In this document: piece by piece, positions 19,547-20,278 of the stretch
Position numbering within the stretch: the first letter of the stretch is position 1
Layout of the letters: each line of letters starts with the position of its first letter
Virus record (IMG/VR): IMGVR_UViG_3300036939_000027
Span: 1 to 20,278 of that record
Length of the DNA stretch: 20,278 bases
DNA from: a virus
Reading direction: 5' to 3' (one strand)
Translations under genes and position numbers: made by a program
Notes under the pieces: generated by a model
Databases searched by the model: none
The model's input: the letters and a program-made list of their open reading frames with translations, nothing else
What the model was told of the DNA's origin: nothing

Positions 19547-20041
19547 GTGGATCAAGTGATTGCCGCAGCAACCATCGCCGTCATCGTGGCGGCCCTCATG
19601 GACTGGAAGCCGCCCCTGCCGGCGTGGATCGGGGACCGGATCGCCGCCGTCCTGGCCCTGTTCGCCGCTTCGGTCTTCGTGGCCTCGACGCCGCTGGCCG
19701 CCCTCGTGCTCGGCTGGGGCGAGCAGTTCTCCGGCTGGCTGGGCGGTCTGATCCGCGGGTGGGCGCCGGACCTGGGCGTCGCGGTGTCCGAGTACCTGAT
19801 CGGCGCCCTGGTGATCGTCGTCGCCTGGCTCTGGGTGCTGGCGATGCTCCCGACGAGCAAGCTGTCCGGCGTCCTTGGCGACGGGAGGTCCAAGGAGCTG
19901 GACTCCTGGCTCATCTGGGGCGGCGCCATCGTCCTGGCGGTCGGCGTGGCCGGCGTGCCCGGCGGGTTCGGGGACGTTCTGCGCTGGATCGTGACTCTGG
20001 GCGTCAGTGCTGGCCGCACTCTCGGGGAGCTGGCGACGTGA
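19547..20041 (+). CDS. Multi-pass membrane protein
   Basis: 164 residues from GTG 19547; a GTG three codons later (19556) is an alternative with better spacing from GGAGGAG. Hydrophobic helices can be seen at about 4-18, 31-54 ('IAAVLALFAASVFVASTPLA'), 80-101 ('YLIGALVIVVAWLWVLAMLP') and 118-134 ('WLIWGGAIVLAVGVAGVPGG'), and a weaker one at 139-155. This is a four- or five-helix integral membrane protein. No family recognised. Its stop overlaps a short dead frame, and the next gene starts 14 bases later. Confidence 0.8.
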   Translation: MDQVIAAATIAVIVAALMDWKPPLPAWIGDRIAAVLALFAASVFVASTPLAALVLGWGEQFSGWLGGLIRGWAPDLGVAVSEYLIGALVIVVAWLWVLAMLPTSKLSGVLGDGRSKELDSWLIWGGAIVLAVGVAGVPGGFGDVLRWIVTLGVSAGRTLGELAT

Positions 20042-20054
20042 GCGGGGGCGTGAC

Positions 20055-20278
20055 GTGGACCCGTTGAGCGCCGTCCTGCTGTTCCTACTGATCACCGGCG
20101 GCGTCGACTGGGCCTCCGGCGGGATGGTCCGGGCCGACGTCGGCGGGGCCCTGAAGGAGTCCGCCTCCCGGGGCTGGGGCCACTACCGGACCGAGCGCGA
20201 GAAGCAGCGCCGGGCCCGTCGGGCCCAACGGGCGAAGACCCCGTTCGGCCGGTTCCGGAACCGGGTGGGCGACGCCGT
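20055..20278 (+). CDS. Membrane-anchored protein with basic cytoplasmic domain, 3' end missing
   Basis: The frame starts at GTG 20055 and runs off the right edge (74 codons seen). It has one hydrophobic segment ('LSAVLLFLLITGGVDWASGG') and then an exceptionally basic stretch with 'YRTEREKQRRARRAQRAK' and 'TPFGRFRNRVGDA'. A short membrane anchor followed by a positively charged region fits the start of a membrane-bound DNA-handling or ATPase protein, but the rest is outside the window. GGGGGCGTGA upstream gives only a weak ribosome binding site. Confidence 0.65.
   Translation, partial: MDPLSAVLLFLLITGGVDWASGGMVRADVGGALKESASRGWGHYRTEREKQRRARRAQRAKTPFGRFRNRVGDA

Noticed and set aside
18432-20278. 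Lysis cassette
   Set aside because: Several small membrane proteins are present, but there is no endolysin gene, and the operon begins with an HTH regulator under the repressor-type operator; a holin cannot be singled out.

Overview
The window looks like a temperate, long-tailed (HK97-type capsid) actinobacteriophage or prophage, most likely of Streptomyces or a close relative. The evidence is the very high G+C, frequent GTG starts, a WhiB-family protein, an actinophage-style primase-polymerase/helicase and an HK97-type head module. No bacterial chromosomal gene was recognised. No integrase, lysis gene or tail gene lies in the window, so it is a fragment of a larger element.

Layout. (1) Positions 1-6147, minus strand: packaging and head genes in transcriptional order HNH endonuclease, terminase small subunit, terminase large subunit, small two-helix membrane protein, portal, prohead protease, major capsid protein, hairpin, then a small post-capsid protein cut by the window edge. 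A sigma70-like promoter with an exact TTGACA at 6289-6316 precedes it, and two tandem hairpins lie in the leader, one burying the HNH ribosome binding site. (2) Positions 6332-15016, minus strand: an early/replication operon, read from right to left: excisionase-like HTH protein, a small phage protein family, WhiB-like protein, Cas4/RecB-like nuclease, Cys-rich small protein, second HNH protein, SSB-like protein, primase-polymerase/helicase, unknown 343-residue protein, RuvC-like resolvase, zinc-ribbon/HTH protein. Most of these genes overlap by 4 bases (ATGA or GTGA). (3) Positions 15017-16440: the immunity region, with divergent promoters, an HTH repressor on the plus strand, a co-transcribed proline-rich membrane protein and a strong terminator. 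(4) Positions 16447-18312, minus strand: six small early/accessory genes driven by two nearly identical promoters. (5) Positions 18432-20278, plus strand: a tightly packed operon of small HTH, membrane and unknown proteins running off the right edge, with a GC-alternating palindromic cluster in the middle.

How it may work together. A 15-base sequence (GCCACTCTGGGCCAC) occurs next to the repressor gene and again, in inverse orientation and exactly, between two divergent promoters at 18348-18362. Partial copies cover the early-lytic promoter at 15105-15133. The simplest reading is that one repressor (15302-15736) silences three transcription units: the leftward replication operon, the leftward accessory operon and the rightward membrane-protein operon, and regulates itself. 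On induction the leftward early operon would make the recombination/replication proteins, and the 6.3 kb promoter would serve the head genes. These regulatory links are inferred from sequence only.
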